Assembly: GCF_021730395.1 (NCBI RefSeq) | Contig: NW_026463112.1 | Coordinates: 1-64,000 of the forward strand | Source: Mercenaria mercenaria | Taxonomy: Eukaryota > Mollusca > Bivalvia > Venerida > Veneridae | Length of the DNA: 64,000 nucleotides | Direction: 5' to 3' | In this document: positions 42,821 through 56,200 of the stretch, piece by piece | Layout of the letters: every line of letters starts with the position of its first letter | Position numbering within the stretch: position 1 is the stretch's first letter | Translations under genes and position numbers: made by a program | Notes under the pieces: generated by a model | What the model was told of the DNA's origin: nothing | What the model saw: only the letters and a program-made list of their open reading frames with translations | The model's database searches: none

Positions 42821-44289
42821 AAATACTCAAAACAAAGAAGGTTTTGGGACACTAGATATACTGATGAAAACTTCCAGATAGACCCCTACCTACCTGTCAG
42901 AGATCATGGCCACAAGAAATGAGGCAGGAAACGTAGTGGAAGTCACTTCTTGATACTTGTATTCCTGTGTAATGATATTAGAGAACTTTCGTTCAAAGAA
43001 TGATAATAACTGTTCCGTGAATCACAATGCTAACCTGACGTCGTGACATTCCAGTTTCCAACATTCCTTTGGCCTGCACCCTTTCATTAAGTCTCATCCG
43101 AGGCAGATTCAGTTTATTTCAGATGTTTTCTGCTTTTTCTTTGCTTACACAAAACGTCATGCTTTTTGTTATACACAACAAAATTCAACAAAATTTTAAG
43201 GATACTTTTAAGGATACAAAGAAAAATTCGGGATTTGCACGAGCACAGCCAAACACGGCATTTCGGCAAAAGTAAAAATATTTTTACCGATATTTCTGTT
43301 GAGTTTTAGGTCCATATAATGATGTTAAAAATTACGTAGCTTACCTTTTGAAAAAAAAAGATGTCAATGTTCTTAAAGAGTTTAATGGGAAGTTTTGCTT
43401 AGCATATTACAATCACTCGTACCGAACAGTTTACTTTGATTATATCTGGAAACGATATAGACATCATTTTAAAGTAAGATACGAGGCTCATACCAGGTCC
43501 CATAAATAGGGTATTACTCTAAACAAAATTATTCCCCCTATTGCACTAACTAACTGTCCCAAAATGACAGTTCTTCAAACAAACATTTCAGGGTATAATT
43601 TAGGCTTAAACAATGAATCACTAACCCTACCTTTAATGTTGAAAAAATCATTTCCTTTTTAGAACTAGGAAATATGGCGAAAAAAAGGTTTCCCTTAAAA
43701 ATTCTAAGGGTATTGCACTTGAACTTCAAATTAACCTCATGGATCGTACAACAAGCTGAACGTTGCTGTTTTAACAGCCTTGCCTCTCTTTTCAATTGGT
43801 TTGAAAATTTAAACAGTTAGACACCGTCAGATACAGAGTATATGGGATGATTTTGAAGTCACTTATTTTCCTCGATCGGTGCATCCGTTGGTCCGTCCCA
43901 TCCTTCATATTATGCGACCGTCCGTCTACCGTGTCCGCAACATAGTGCCAAAACCAAATTTTCATAAAACTGAAAAAATGATACAAATTCCACAAATTGA
44001 ATAAGTTTTACCTGTAGAAAGACGAAAATGGTTAACCATAATTAGCGTAGGTTTTACAAAATAGCCAACTAACGTTAAATAGTCTTGACGGGAGGTATTT
44101 CCACTTAGATATTTCCATGCATGAGAATAGGCATTGACAGAGTGTGGAAACATCTGTCCGGCCTAGTCAGATTTGTCTGATCCGTCACCATTATGAAAAA
44201 AATCTTTCTTAAACCAAGAGATAAAGAACAGAAAAACACGCTTGTTCTGCGTGGCAACACGGTTATAATCAACCATCGGCAATCAGTTC
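42821..44289. other. Intergenic, nothing recognised
   Basis: AT-rich. Several 60-85 codon frames on both strands lack domains. A gtccgtcc-rich patch near 43,880-43,940 resembles the edge of another molluscan repeat. Confidence 0.35.
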
Positions 44290-45250
44290 CATAATTTCTT
44301 AATCGCTACGAAGATGTTCACAAAACAATCATGAAGGTTTAACTATAACAACACGACGTGTTGAACGTACAACTCAGGTCACTAAGTCCAAGGTTTATGA
44401 TCACACTTGGGAGGTCACATGTCTAAAAGCTTATTCTAGTGTCTGTTCCATATCATCTAATCTGGTAGGTAAATTTTCATCAAACTAGAATACAGTATTA
44501 ACCTCTTTATGTCAGCATGCACAATCCATAAAACATACATCAATTATTTATCGCATCAGGACAACGTACAAAGCACATAACACAGTTCACTAGATCCATG
44601 TTTAAGATCGCACGGAGGTCAACGATCAAATAGCTTAATTTCGTGCCAGACATATATTTTCCACAAAAAAGAAACATCAATTCACTGCATAAGGACAACG
44701 TGCAAAGTACACAACCCAGAACCTTAGATCCAAAATCAAGGTTACTAGAAGGTCAACGTAGAAATAACTTAACTTCATGTCCGCTCAATACTAGCATCTC
44801 TTCAACCACTGGAAGGATTTTCATAAAACTTGCGTAAAGATATTTACTTAAAGTGAACAGTGCAAGATCAATAATACGTTGATGGTTTAACACTTAACTT
44901 AGTTACTACCCAGTATCTTCTAAGCCACTAAAAGGATTTCATAAAATTAGCATCGGTTGTGGACGTAATCAAGAAGATAGAATGCAATACCCGGGTCATT
45001 AGGACAAAGGTCAAGGTCACAGTTATAGGTAATATATATCAGATACCTTAATATTTGTGTCCTATCCACATCTTCTTAACCACTGGTAGGAATTTTACAA
45101 AACTAGCATATATAAGCCTCTTCCAGACGACATTTACAGTGCACAATCCAGGTCAGGTCACTAACGTCTGTCTCACCTCCCATCTCAGAAAATTCATGTA
45201 TATTTCTTGTAGAATTATCATAAATAGCATCATAAATACAGGAAGGTCAA
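44290..45250. repeat. Degenerate ~160 bp tandem repeat
   Basis: Recurring words: ggacaacgtgcaaagtacac, ccactggaaggattttcat, aaaactagcat, and ggtcactagatcca. They return at about 160-190 bp through the block (for example ccact-gg-aggattt near 44,460, 44,808, 44,922 and 45,078). Strongly diverged, non-coding. Confidence 0.6.
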
Positions 45251-45825
45251 TTTCTTCTTACTAACACTTGCTCGAAACGCGCAGTGTATGCTCACTCCCA
45301 GAGCCCTGAAAATACGACCACTTCGCCTAAGCCAACTGTTAATAAACAATTTAAGAAAAGGAATTATCACATCGCATATATAATAGACCCTCGCGTGGCT
45401 GACATTTCAACACGCTCGGTCATCTGCATCCAATGCACTATTATTTGCTATCAAAGATGAGAACCAACCTTACTTAAGTACTTGATCTTCTTAACGAAGA
45501 TCTGAGGATGCTATTTACATTCTGTATACTTGGACTTTCGACATTGCTATTTTTGTTTTCGGAAATCCATTTTATTTGAAGCAATCAGACGAGTCATTTC
45601 AACAAGCATTTGGCTGAACCAACACAATGGCGTCGATGAGGTATTATAATGATCCGTTTCCTATATTGTTCCTGGGATAAGCACCGTTCATAAGCCATGC
45701 ACAGGAAGACAGACCTAGCGTTTTATCCACACTGCTGTGAAATTGATATATTTATTGCTATTCGATATATACTTATTAAAACAGGCGATAGACAAAAGAG
45801 CTCTAGTGAGGTAAAGCCGTAAAAG
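45251..45825. other. Intergenic, nothing recognised
   Basis: No frame or repeat of note. Confidence 0.35.
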
Positions 45826-46680
45826 CACTCAATGATAGACCATAGTACCCCCTTGATACTTAGTAGTAATAAACCTGCAGATAGTTTTAGACGAAAGAAC
45901 CAAGGTGACAGCGTAATAACTCTGATGATTGCTTGGTATTAGAAAACAGATGATAGCACTAAGAACTCCGGTGATAGGGGTTAGAACCGCCTTGATAGCA
46001 GTAGGAACCCCGGCGATAATCATTAGCATCAACCACGTTGATGTAGTAGGACCCTGGGTGATAGCAGTAAGAACTCAAGTGCTAGGCATCAGAAACCCAC
46101 TGACAACAGTAAAAACCCGTTGTTAGCAGTAGGAACCTCGCTGCTAGGCATTAGAACCCAGGCGACAGAAGAGTTCCGGTAATTGACATTTCAACTCCTG
46201 TAATAGTAGGAAATACCCACCTTGATAGACATTGAACCCATTTAATAGGCATAAGATACCTGGTGATAGTCATTACATCCCTATTGATAGATATATTACA
46301 ACTCATGTAATAGCGAAAAAAATCCCCACTAATAGTCACGGAACCGTGGTGACAGTAGAAAGAACCCCGGTGATAGATATTTCAACCCCGGTGACAAGCA
46401 ATAGAATACCTATGATAGCAGTAGGAACCACGATGACAGGCATTAGAACCCCGGTGATAGCTAAAAACACCCCAGTGATGCGCATAAGAACCCTGGTGAT
46501 AGGCATAAGAACCCTGGTGATAGTCATTAGATCTCTTGCGATAAATATTAGAAGCACGGTAATAGATATTAATATTATCATTTTATCCCCGGTGATAGCA
46601 GTAACAATCGAAATGACATGCTTTCAACCCCGGTGATAGGCACAACAACATTAGTGATTGATATTGGAGCCTTGGCCCCG
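45826..46680. repeat. 21 bp minisatellite, about 40 degenerate copies
   Basis: Unit close to ggtgatagcagtaggaacccc or ggtgataggcattagaacccc, 21 bp. Because 21 is a multiple of three, both strands keep long frames with a 7-residue period (plus: TPVIAIR-like; minus: ITGVLMP-like, hydrophobic). A few more units lie at about 46,810-46,890. The frames lack any start or splice context and change register, so I regard them as a by-product of the repeat. Confidence 0.88.
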
Positions 46681-47939
46681 ATTTTATGAAACTATTTAAG
46701 TCTGTTAATTGAATTAAGTACTTTGATTGGCTTAAGAAAAGTCAGAATGCAAGCAAATTGACGTACTAAAGTCAATTAACAAACTTAAGCATTTTCATGA
46801 TATTTAGGCCTGTTGATAGTAGTAAGAAAGATTGGTAATAAGTATTGCAACCCAAGTGATAGGTGAAGGAACCCTGATAATAGACATAGATAATCCGTCA
46901 TTGGTCTTCTGTGAAGATCGGTAAATCTCAACCCAAGGGCGCACTGCTCATGTCTTAAACACAAATGATTCTATTTCTCATTTACTACAACAGAAACAAA
47001 AACAAAAAAAAACATGAAAATATTGAACATTTTATGTCGCGCCTAATCCAACACCACACTGATTCGAGTGTACAGCCAGGTCAACCAGTAATATTAAAAG
47101 ATTTCAAGAAAATAATGGATTTAACAGTGTTTAACGTTTAACAAGATGTAAAACTGGAGAAAAAAACGCGTCAAGAAATGTTACAACAACTGTTAAATGA
47201 TTAAACAATTTAAGAAAAGGAATATTCACATCGCATATAGTAGACCATATTGTAAAACTGTCATCGGTCATTGTGTTGAGTTATTTTATAGACTACATGG
47301 CATATTATACATGTACTGTACACAGTTGAATTCAATGGAAAAACATAAACGAAGCTGAAAACTGTCACTGGTCAATGCGTTGCCTCATTGACTGGTCGAT
47401 ATGCAGGGTAATATTGGCTTTGCCTCCATAGATGTTCGAATTTCCAAAAACTGGAACTCGGTGCACGGTTGGTGTCATTGTTACTTGACAGTAATTTAAT
47501 GCAAATCATTGTATACAGGTTTTCTCACATGTAAAGTCGTCTGCTCTATGATTTCCATTTGCCAAAAGCATTTGAAAATTACATTGTAGTTTTTAACATG
47601 TTATGTTTATAAACGTTTGCTAGGAATAATGCAATTGTCGCTGACTTTAGCCAGTTACGTTTATGTAGTTAAGTGTCTTAACTGTTCTGAGTTTTAAAAA
47701 AAAAATCAACAACATTCGCATTTGCATCCGACGTAAAAGTTTACAATCATTTCGCTTATCATAATTTTGAAAATTACAGATCATTTATCAGAAAGGTTAG
47801 TCAGTCAATCGTCATAAAATTCTAGCCAACTGTGTATTTCACACAGTTTGAAGAACATGTCCCCATCCAGCCATCAAACTACAGGAAAAGCAAAGAAGAC
47901 TTAAATCGAATGAATCGATTGGTATGAAATCGAAGGCCC
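46681..47939. other. Intergenic, nothing recognised
   Basis: Apart from a few 21 bp units near 46,810-46,890, no gene or repeat was identified. The 20-mer aaacaatttaagaaaaggaa near 47,204 also occurs near 45,346 followed by caca-tcgcatata in both, so a short block is duplicated across the minisatellite. Confidence 0.45.
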
Positions 47940-50355
47940 ACGCCATTTGCTATTTGAAGCAGTAATATACCACGTTCAACGCTTGAGCACAATAGCATGT
48001 GTTTTCGTATTAAAGTTCTTGCTCTATACTGTGCTTTTGGGTACGTAAGGGTATAGTGTACTGTTCATACTTACCTAATAGTTGATGGTTGTCATTTTTT
48101 ATTAACGCGTTATGTATACTCATTCACATATCACTTGTGTCTCAACAGTTCCATGTCTTGCTCTTGTTTCAAAAACTGCACAGTCGGCGCGTAACATTTT
48201 TATAACATTTCAGATGGAATTCAAAGACACCAGAATATTTCCTGCTGACACTGTGACTGCCCTGGATGCACTTAAGGATATTTTCAGAAGACTTCAGTCT
48301 ATGCTGAAAGCTTTTCAAAGGCAATCCTTATTCATTGCCTCTTCTCCATACAAACAAATTGGCTCTTTCCATTTCATTTTAGAGCATGTGTGATATCTGA
48401 ATGAATGATGTGTATAATGTTAGGTACTGATGGTCATTCTAATTGGCAACAGTATTTACTCATTGAGAATTTAAGAGCACCTATTGTAAGTTTTAATTTA
48501 GAAGTTTATACGACTGTTTGGATTACCTCCCTTGTACAGGCACAAATTGACAGAACAACTTTAGGTTTGTCTTGTGCAAATAAGATGACACTGTGGTTTA
48601 TATAATTTCTTATCTATTTATATTTTAATAGTAAATGTACTGTTTCTCTTCCTAAGTAAGCTATTAAATACTTAATTTTCTTTAAAATATATTTCACACC
48701 AACCTTTATAACAATATCCTTAAAAGTTCAATTCATGTTCCATCTTTACATTTGAATTCCTTTCAATTTCTTTTCCGCAAAAAAAGGAGAAATAACAGAC
48801 AAACAGATAAAAAACAGCAAAACTGAGGTGTTTTCAATACCTACTTAAAGAAATCATCTGCTTATCAGAGGGTAAATTTTGAATCAAATATTGAGAATGT
48901 GTTATTTTTAGTATGGAAATAGATAGGTCTTTGGTACGTGGCATTCCCTGTTTGATATTTGTCTTTGGTTGTTTTTTTTTTTTTTGACATTTTATAACAT
49001 TTTTACCTAGTATGTATGTCTCACATTTGCTTTACCAAACGTGTAAATTTCAAACACCTCTTGTCATATGAAAACAAGCTTATAGATAAAAGTCCTGCAA
49101 TATGCTCCGGTCTCTGTGGCCACCTAGATTGTCTTATCTAAGTAAGACGGCACATTTAAGAGTTGAGATAGTTTTTGTGGATTACATGGCTGTTTTGATT
49201 TATTTCCAGTCAGTAGTTTATTATTTGGTTGGAATCATACAATAAGATTTTTTTTTCATTGAAGTCTGTGACATTGGCAAACACAATTGTTTTTATCAAA
49301 GATCGGTTTGACAGTTGCTACTTTTGAATTAGTGATATACCACTTACAACGCTTCCTGTGACCACAACAGCAGATGCTTTCGCATTGAACTTTCTACTCC
49401 AAACTGTGCTTCTGGATACGTAGGAGTACTGTTCATACTTACCCACTGGTTGATGGTTATCATTATTTTGCACTAATGCGTAATGAATCCCCATTCACGT
49501 ATAACTGAAACATGTGTCCCACACGATCCATATATGGCTCTGAAAGTTTCAAGTACTGTCCACATATAACATTCAGGCGGGCCTTAGAGAGGTCAGATAT
49601 TTCCGTCTTTCATTGTGATTGCCCTGGAAACACTTGAGGATATAGGCAGTCCTTATTCATTACCTGTACAAGTTGGCGCTTCTTTCGTTTTCATTTTATT
49701 AGAGCATGTGTGATATCTGAATGTTTTTTGTTAATAATGCTGGGTACTGATGGTCATTGTATTGACAGAAGTATTTCCTTTCCTGAGAATTTAAGATAAG
49801 CTGTGCCAAACTGTCATTCGTTGGCAGTTTTAATTTAGATGTAAATATGGCTGTTTGAATTACTTCCCTTGCATAAGCTAAAATTTACAGAATAACTCAA
49901 ATAAAATGACACTGGATTACAAAATTTCTTATTTATTTATTCTTTGATAGTAAATGTACTGCTTTTTTATCCTAAATAAGCTATTAGATACTTCATCTTT
50001 TTGAATTTGTGTTAAACACTGATATCTATAACAAGATACATAAAAATTCAATAAATATTCTATTTTTTACACTAAATAAAAAATACTTTATTTCAATGCC
50101 AGAAAGGAGAAAAACAGTCATTCAGATATTAACTGACGAAAAACAGCAGAATCGATATTTAATACTTAGCCAGATTAAAAGAAGTTAAAACTTGAAACAA
50201 ACAGGCAGCATTTTGAGCTTTTTTATGCAATAGGTCTTTGAAACTTCATAACCTTTATTACCAAATATGCATGTCTCACATTTGTTTCACCAGAAATTCC
50301 ATAAAACTCAAACACTTGTCATATATGAAATTCAGGTTAAAAGTCATATGCCTTA

Positions 50356-50530
50356 AACATGTGTGTAATAGAGTTCCGCTGAAGCCGGTGCTAGGGGGCG
50401 TGAGAGGTGTTGCACATTTCATTACCTCTCATGAACAGACTCAATCAAACCGAGTCTGCTATTATTCTTCTTGGCTGTATTCTTTGCTTCCAAGGGATCT
50501 TTCTACAGATTTTATTAAATGTTAATTATT
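50356..50530. mobile_element. ~175 bp insertion in repeat copy 2
   Basis: The block gttccgctgaagccggtgct...aaccgagtctgctattattc...aagggatctttctaca is absent at the matching place in copy 1 (near 49,090), where aaaagtcctgcaatatgct is continuous. It holds an inverted pair (cagactcaatc / gagtctgc). It looks like a short non-autonomous element; ends are approximate. Confidence 0.6.
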
Positions 50531-51021
50531 AGGAATATGCTCTGGCGTCGAGGTTTACACAGACTGTCTTATTTAGGTAAGACGGTACAGTTCATTGCAC
50601 TGAAGTTAAGATAATTGTTGTTGGTTACATGGTTGTTTTCATTTATTTACGGCCAGACGTTTACTATTTGGTAAGACTCATACAATAAGTGTTCTTCATT
50701 CATGTCTGTGACATTGGAAAACATAATTGTCTTTATCAAAGATCGGTTTGAGCATCTTTTTCGGCTTTTTGTATCTTTTGTACACGAAAGATATTGTTCT
50801 TTTAGATTAGTACACTGCAGTCTTGTCTTGTGTTAGTGGTATCAATGTACATGTTTGAAAATAAAAGGCCTAGACAGTTACTATTTGAATCAGTGATAAA
50901 CCACGTGCAACACTTGCTGTGAGTACAACAGTATGTGCTTTGTCATTGAAGTTCCTGCTCTTTACTGTTCTTCTGGGTACGTCAGACGGTAGTGTAATGT
51001 TCATACTTATCCACTAGTTGA

Positions 51022-51127
51022 TTAATTTATTTTGTTGGATTTAACGTCGCATCGACACAATTAAAGTTATATGGCGACTTTCCAGCTTTGATGATGGAGG
51101 AATACCCCCAGGTCCCATCTTACTCGA
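51022..51127. mobile_element. Short SINE-like insertion in repeat copy 3
   Basis: About 106 bp (ttggatttaacgtcgcatcg...ggcgactttccagctttgat...) interrupts copy 3. The flanks ccactagttga (51,011-51,021) and ccactggttga (51,128-51,138) are a target duplication of 11 bp with one change, matching the single ccactggttga-like word at this place in copy 2. This gives a precise insertion boundary. Confidence 0.75.
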
Positions 51128-51690
51128 CCACTGGTTGAAGGTTGTCATTTTTTGTACTAACGCGAAATGTATCCTTATTCACATATTACTGAAACATGTG
51201 TTCCATGTCTGGCTCTGAAAGTTTGTAATACTGTAATCAAGGCAAATGCATTTTTATCACCACATTTCAGGGGGACCTTAAAGACATCAGAATTGTTTCC
51301 TTCAGACATTTTTATTGCCCTAGAAACATTTTAGCATATTTTCAGAAGATTTCAGATTGTGTTAATGGTTTTTAAAAGTAATACTCATTCATTAAATTTT
51401 CCTCTTATGAATAAGTTGCCTCTTTGTTTTCATTTCAGAGCATGTACAATATCTGAATATATTATGTGAATACTGCTGGGTATTTATAGTTATTTTAATT
51501 GGCAGAAGTATTTTTTTTTTTGAGAAGTTAAGATTACTTGTGCCAAACCCTCACTCATAGATGTAAAAATGGCTGTTTAGATTACTTCCCTTGCATAAGC
51601 AAAAATTATCAGAAACCGTCAAGTCTGTTATGTGCAAAGAAATTGATACTATGGATTAAAGAATTTTGATAGTGAATTTACTGTTATTTT

Positions 51691-53290
51691 TTCTATGTAG
51701 ATGGGGACCAATTTTCTTTCTATTGTTCTGTATGTGCTTCTCATTTATTTATTTATTAGAAAAGGAAATACATGAAATCCATTTCTTTACTTTTTATCCC
51801 TTTGAAAGCAGATGGTATATAGTATTAAAATACTGCAGATATTATTCAGGTGTTTTTTTTTTAAATCGCATGAAATGATATTTTTTTGTGTAATACCATT
51901 TTACGGTAAAATAGAAAATTACCAAACATTTCAGAATTCAACAGTTTTATATTTGTAACAGATCTGCTATGACAATTTTTATGTTGCTCAGTTGGGAACG
52001 AGAGCTGGACTTCTACGAGAAATTGTCCTGTGCGCCCTTACCCGTGAGGTAATTAACAAATTCCATAATGTTTACTTCAGTCTATTTGATTTTGGGTCCA
52101 AGCGGTGGTATGCATGCATAAAATTTAAAAAGTATAGTATTTTATTAACTTGCTGCCTTTTGATAACATAATGATAATTTGAGTCGTGTATTTTACAAAG
52201 TAAATTGCGTATTTATGCAAATACGCAGCTAATCTGTCGCTCTATTAAAGGGAATTCCTGTAGGTTTTTATGCGCACCTTTCTGCGCAGCCGACACTTTG
52301 ATTTGATCATATTGTATTGCTAATCTAGAACATCTAATACATAGTACATACATATTTATAACACATTAAAACAAACAAATATATGATGAAGACGATTTAG
52401 ATAAAAAGCAAATGGGTTGGGCCACATGTTTAACCAACATTAATGACGGCCCTCCCCTGAGATAAGTAATGTAACAAAATAATCAGAGTTGTGTTCAAGA
52501 TAAATACATACTAAGTAAATGTTTTACATGCAATTTTTCATATTTACTTTTGGAAAAAAAATAAGAAAAAGAAAAAAACTACAAAGATAAGCTTTGAAAT
52601 GAAATATCAAATTTGTTTCAAACAAAAAAGAGAGAGAAAAAAAAAAGTTTGTTCTGTTCGCTCTCCACGCCCCCGATGCAACAATGTATATACAACAATA
52701 TACTTGCTTGTTATCCCCTTAACTCTTGTAAATGACAGCTTCTTATGACTTAAATATTAGTCATTGTTAAATCGTCTCGTATGCTTAATATAGTTGTGTA
52801 CTTGACGAAAAATTATAGCGTTGACTTCATCAGTTAAATTATCCCAGCCAAAAAGTAATTTTCTGGTACTTATGAGATGATACTGTCGCGTGTTAACAAA
52901 CAATTGTCGACACTTTCTATGGAAAACTGAAATGAAGTCAACATTTGTTGAAACATGTGACAGACAATCTTTAATATGAGGAATCTTGAATGAAATAACA
53001 TTTTTGATAAGTTTTATCAGTAACCAAATGTTGATACTGGTTTATGTTGTATTGACAAGTATCATGCCTGACAGGTATCTTGACATTTTTGTGGTTGTGT
53101 TTTCACATCGCATTTTAGTACAAAGGCAAAACAACTGACTTAGTAATGATAAGACAATATCACTTTTCAGATTATTTAGTATTCAATTATAGAAAGAATT
53201 GAGAAATTTTAAAACTTTTTTAACTTCTAGCAGATATACATGTAATCAATTTGGTCAGGTTCGCGCCATTTTTTTTTTGTCCGAACAGGT
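51691..53290. other. Intergenic, nothing recognised
   Basis: AT-rich, with A-rich tracts near 52,550-52,650. No gene or repeat recognised. Confidence 0.35.
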
Positions 53291-56200
53291 TGGTCCGAGA
53301 GCTCACGGACTTTTATTGCAACAATTGAGGCCAAAAGAAGTTTATACATTTTTGAAAACAATATTTCATATCCTCCATGAAAATCCATTTCTTAAGTGTC
53401 AAAGCTGTGCCTATCTATATTTTGTTCACTTATGTTTGTGATAGGGGAGGTAAAACTAACTTGTAAAAATTTAGGGGGTAGAGTACAGTTTACGACTACC
53501 AGTTTTTTCACTGTTTAATTACAGTAGGTATATGATTGTCAGTAAATGTATATATGTCAACCAATGTCAGCAAAAAGAAATTCATCAAAAAGGAATGAAG
53601 GGCAAACTTGATATTTAAGGTCAAAGGTCAAATTTATGCACAAATCACAAAAATTGGCATATTTGAAATTTATTTTTATTCTTAAAATTTAATTTGTTAT
53701 CATAAGTGACTCAGTTTTAAAAATGTAATGTGTATATAGCAGTCAAAGTCAGAAATGCAAATCTTATTGCACAACGTCAAGGCCAACCCTGATAATTAAA
53801 GGTCAAAGTTCATTTTCATGCAGAAATTTAAAAAATGTTACATTTACTTTTTCTGACATTTTTAATATGTATTCACGTTATTCGTCACTGAAGTTAATTT
53901 ATTTTAATGTCTGTATGTCTGACAAAGTCAGCAGTGCAAAGGTAACCCCAAAACTGCCAAGGGTAAAGCTTATATCAAAGGTCAAAGGTCAAATTTGTGT
54001 AAAAAAAAAAGTGAATGAATAGTTTCCTGTTTGAAATATAACAGCTATTTTTGATCATTATTTGTAATTGCACGTGATTTATTTTAATGTATATATGTCA
54101 CACAATGTCAGTAATAAAGATATTGTCTAAAATCAGACAATTTCAAATGTGATATTAAGGGTCAAAGGTCATTTTCAAGTAAAAGAATGAAAAAAAATAG
54201 CTCTTTAACTTTTCTTCTTGTTAATGTTTTTTTTAGATATTAATCAACAATATCAGTTCATTTTAATGTATTAAATGTAGGCCATGTCTAGTATGCACAT
54301 ATTATTTCAAAACATTCAAGGTCAGCCATAATTTCAAAGGTCAAAGGTCAATAAAGTGAGTAAAATGTTGCAATAATATCACCTGTTTGTATTAATTTAT
54401 ATTGTATAAAAGTATTTGTTTTGTCATTTTAGTGGCTGATCTTTGTTCATTTTACTGTATATATGTCAGACGATGTATGGAAGAGAAAATAAGTCAAGGT
54501 CGGACCTGGTATTAAAGGTCAGAGGTCATTTTTGTGTAAAAGATCAAATTGTAGCATACTTACTCATTACTTTGTTCAAAAATAGTAGCGCTTGTTAGAA
54601 TATTCTGTTAGCAATTTATTTTAATGTATACATGTCAAGCAATGTCAGGAATGTAGGTCTTATCCAAAAAAAGCAAAGCCAAACCTATTGTCAAAGGTCA
54701 AAGGTCAAATTTGCGTGAAAATTAGCCAAAACAACAGTATTTAGCTATGAGTTTTCATCATTTAAGTGGGTATTTCAAAACTATTAACTAATATTATTCA
54801 TTTTAAAGTATATGTAACAGATGATATCATTCTCGAAATTATAATGAAAAATTAGTTAAGGTCAAAGCTGACATTTAAGGTCAAAGGAGGGTGCCTTAAA
54901 AAACTCGCCATTATAATAAATCTGGCTGGAACAAGTTGAGGAGTAAATGCAAAGATCCTCTGCAAGTCTACACAGGCAACGTACGGCCGATAGCAGAGTA
55001 CGCGTCAACCTCATTGGTACCTGCTTCCAAAACCAGTAAAGTTAAACTAGACAAGGTTAAATTTCAGGACTAAGGATAATCCCGAGGCAATGAAAACAAC
55101 TCCAATAAAATAAATGGAAAAGACAGCAAACCCTGAACCATAAGAGAGAAGACGAGACTCGAGAGCAGAACCAAGAACAGACTGAAAAGTCAGAGTCTTA
55201 ACCACATCGTCAAAGAACTGCAAAAAGGGAAAGCAGCAGCACTGGACACAGGGACAGAACCGCTCGAGTCCAATAAATGGGTTCCCAGACAATGTGTTCC
55301 CAAGATCAGATTGGATGTGCCAGGAGTAGAAGAAAAGGGAAAGCAACATCAGGCTTACCAACAATCTCTTATGCTAGAAATGATCAATAACCGCTATCCA
55401 GCACACTCTTGGATCCAAGCATATACCGATGGATCAGTGGAAAAGGCAGTTCAGAAAGCTGGGAGTGGTGCCTACATCAACTTTTCAGACAGCTCCTCCT
55501 TCATACTCTCTCATCAAGTCGGCAAGAGATGTTCCAACAAGAGATCCAGATGCAAGCCCTCACATCGGCGACCCTCGAACTGTATGAGCGAGGGGGAAAA
55601 GGACATTATATTCCTAACAGACCCCAAGTCAGCTCTTCAGGCTTTCTCAGCAGGTCCATCAGACAACTAAATCAGGCAGCTGTTGAAAAACATCAATCTC
55701 CTGCCTGAGAGCAACAATGTAGCATTTCGATGGATTCCTGCACATGCGGGCATAGCTTGAAATGAAGCTGCGCACAAACTTGCAAAAACAGCAACCAGGC
55801 AAATACAGTCCCAACCTCCAGCTTCATACAGAGAAGCTCAGACTCTGTGGAAGAACAGTTTTGCGTCAGACTGGAAGAACATAAATGGAGGTTACCTGCC
55901 AGGACTGTCTACACAAACTAAACAGCCAATTAATTGTCTTCCGTCTGCGCACTGAAGACTGTGGCCTAAGAAAACATATGAAAAAGCTGGGAGTTGCAGA
56001 GAAAGCTAAATGTCAGTGTGGATCAATGGAACAAACACCGTTTCACATTCTGCAGAGCTGTTCCTATCTGGAATAAGCACGCCAGAAAGTTTGGCCATCA
56101 GACATCCCATTTGAGGCCAAGCCGTGGAGAGATGCCAGCGACCTGCAGAATACAGTGCAGTTCATTGCCGCATCTAATCATAAGATATAAAACGGCCGTA

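Larger units (their letters stand above)
47940..51690. repeat. Three tandem copies of a 1.4-1.55 kb sequence
   Basis: Anchors return three times in order. The start (agtgatataccac...caacgctt) is at about 47,961, 49,332 and 50,890. The segment ctgttcatacttaccc is at about 48,060, 49,430 and 51,000. The segment agagcatgtgtgatatctgaat is at about 48,381, 49,701 and 51,427. The segment ttacctcccttg is at about 48,524, 49,860 and 51,580. The copies differ by many substitutions and small indels, so the triplication is old. Copy 2 and copy 3 each have an extra insertion. No conserved reading frame is shared by the three copies. Confidence 0.85.

Noticed and set aside
46232-46636. 134-codon frame with heptad repeats
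   Set aside because: Explained by the 21 bp repeat unit without stops; kept only as a finding, not as a gene.
48112-48393. 93-codon frame in the first copy of the 1.4 kb tandem repeat
   Set aside because: The frame is not kept in copies 2 and 3, so it is not under coding constraint.
55047-55364. 105-codon minus-strand frame with a hydrophobic stretch
   Set aside because: Antisense shadow of the LINE fragment, which has clear RNase H similarity on the plus strand.
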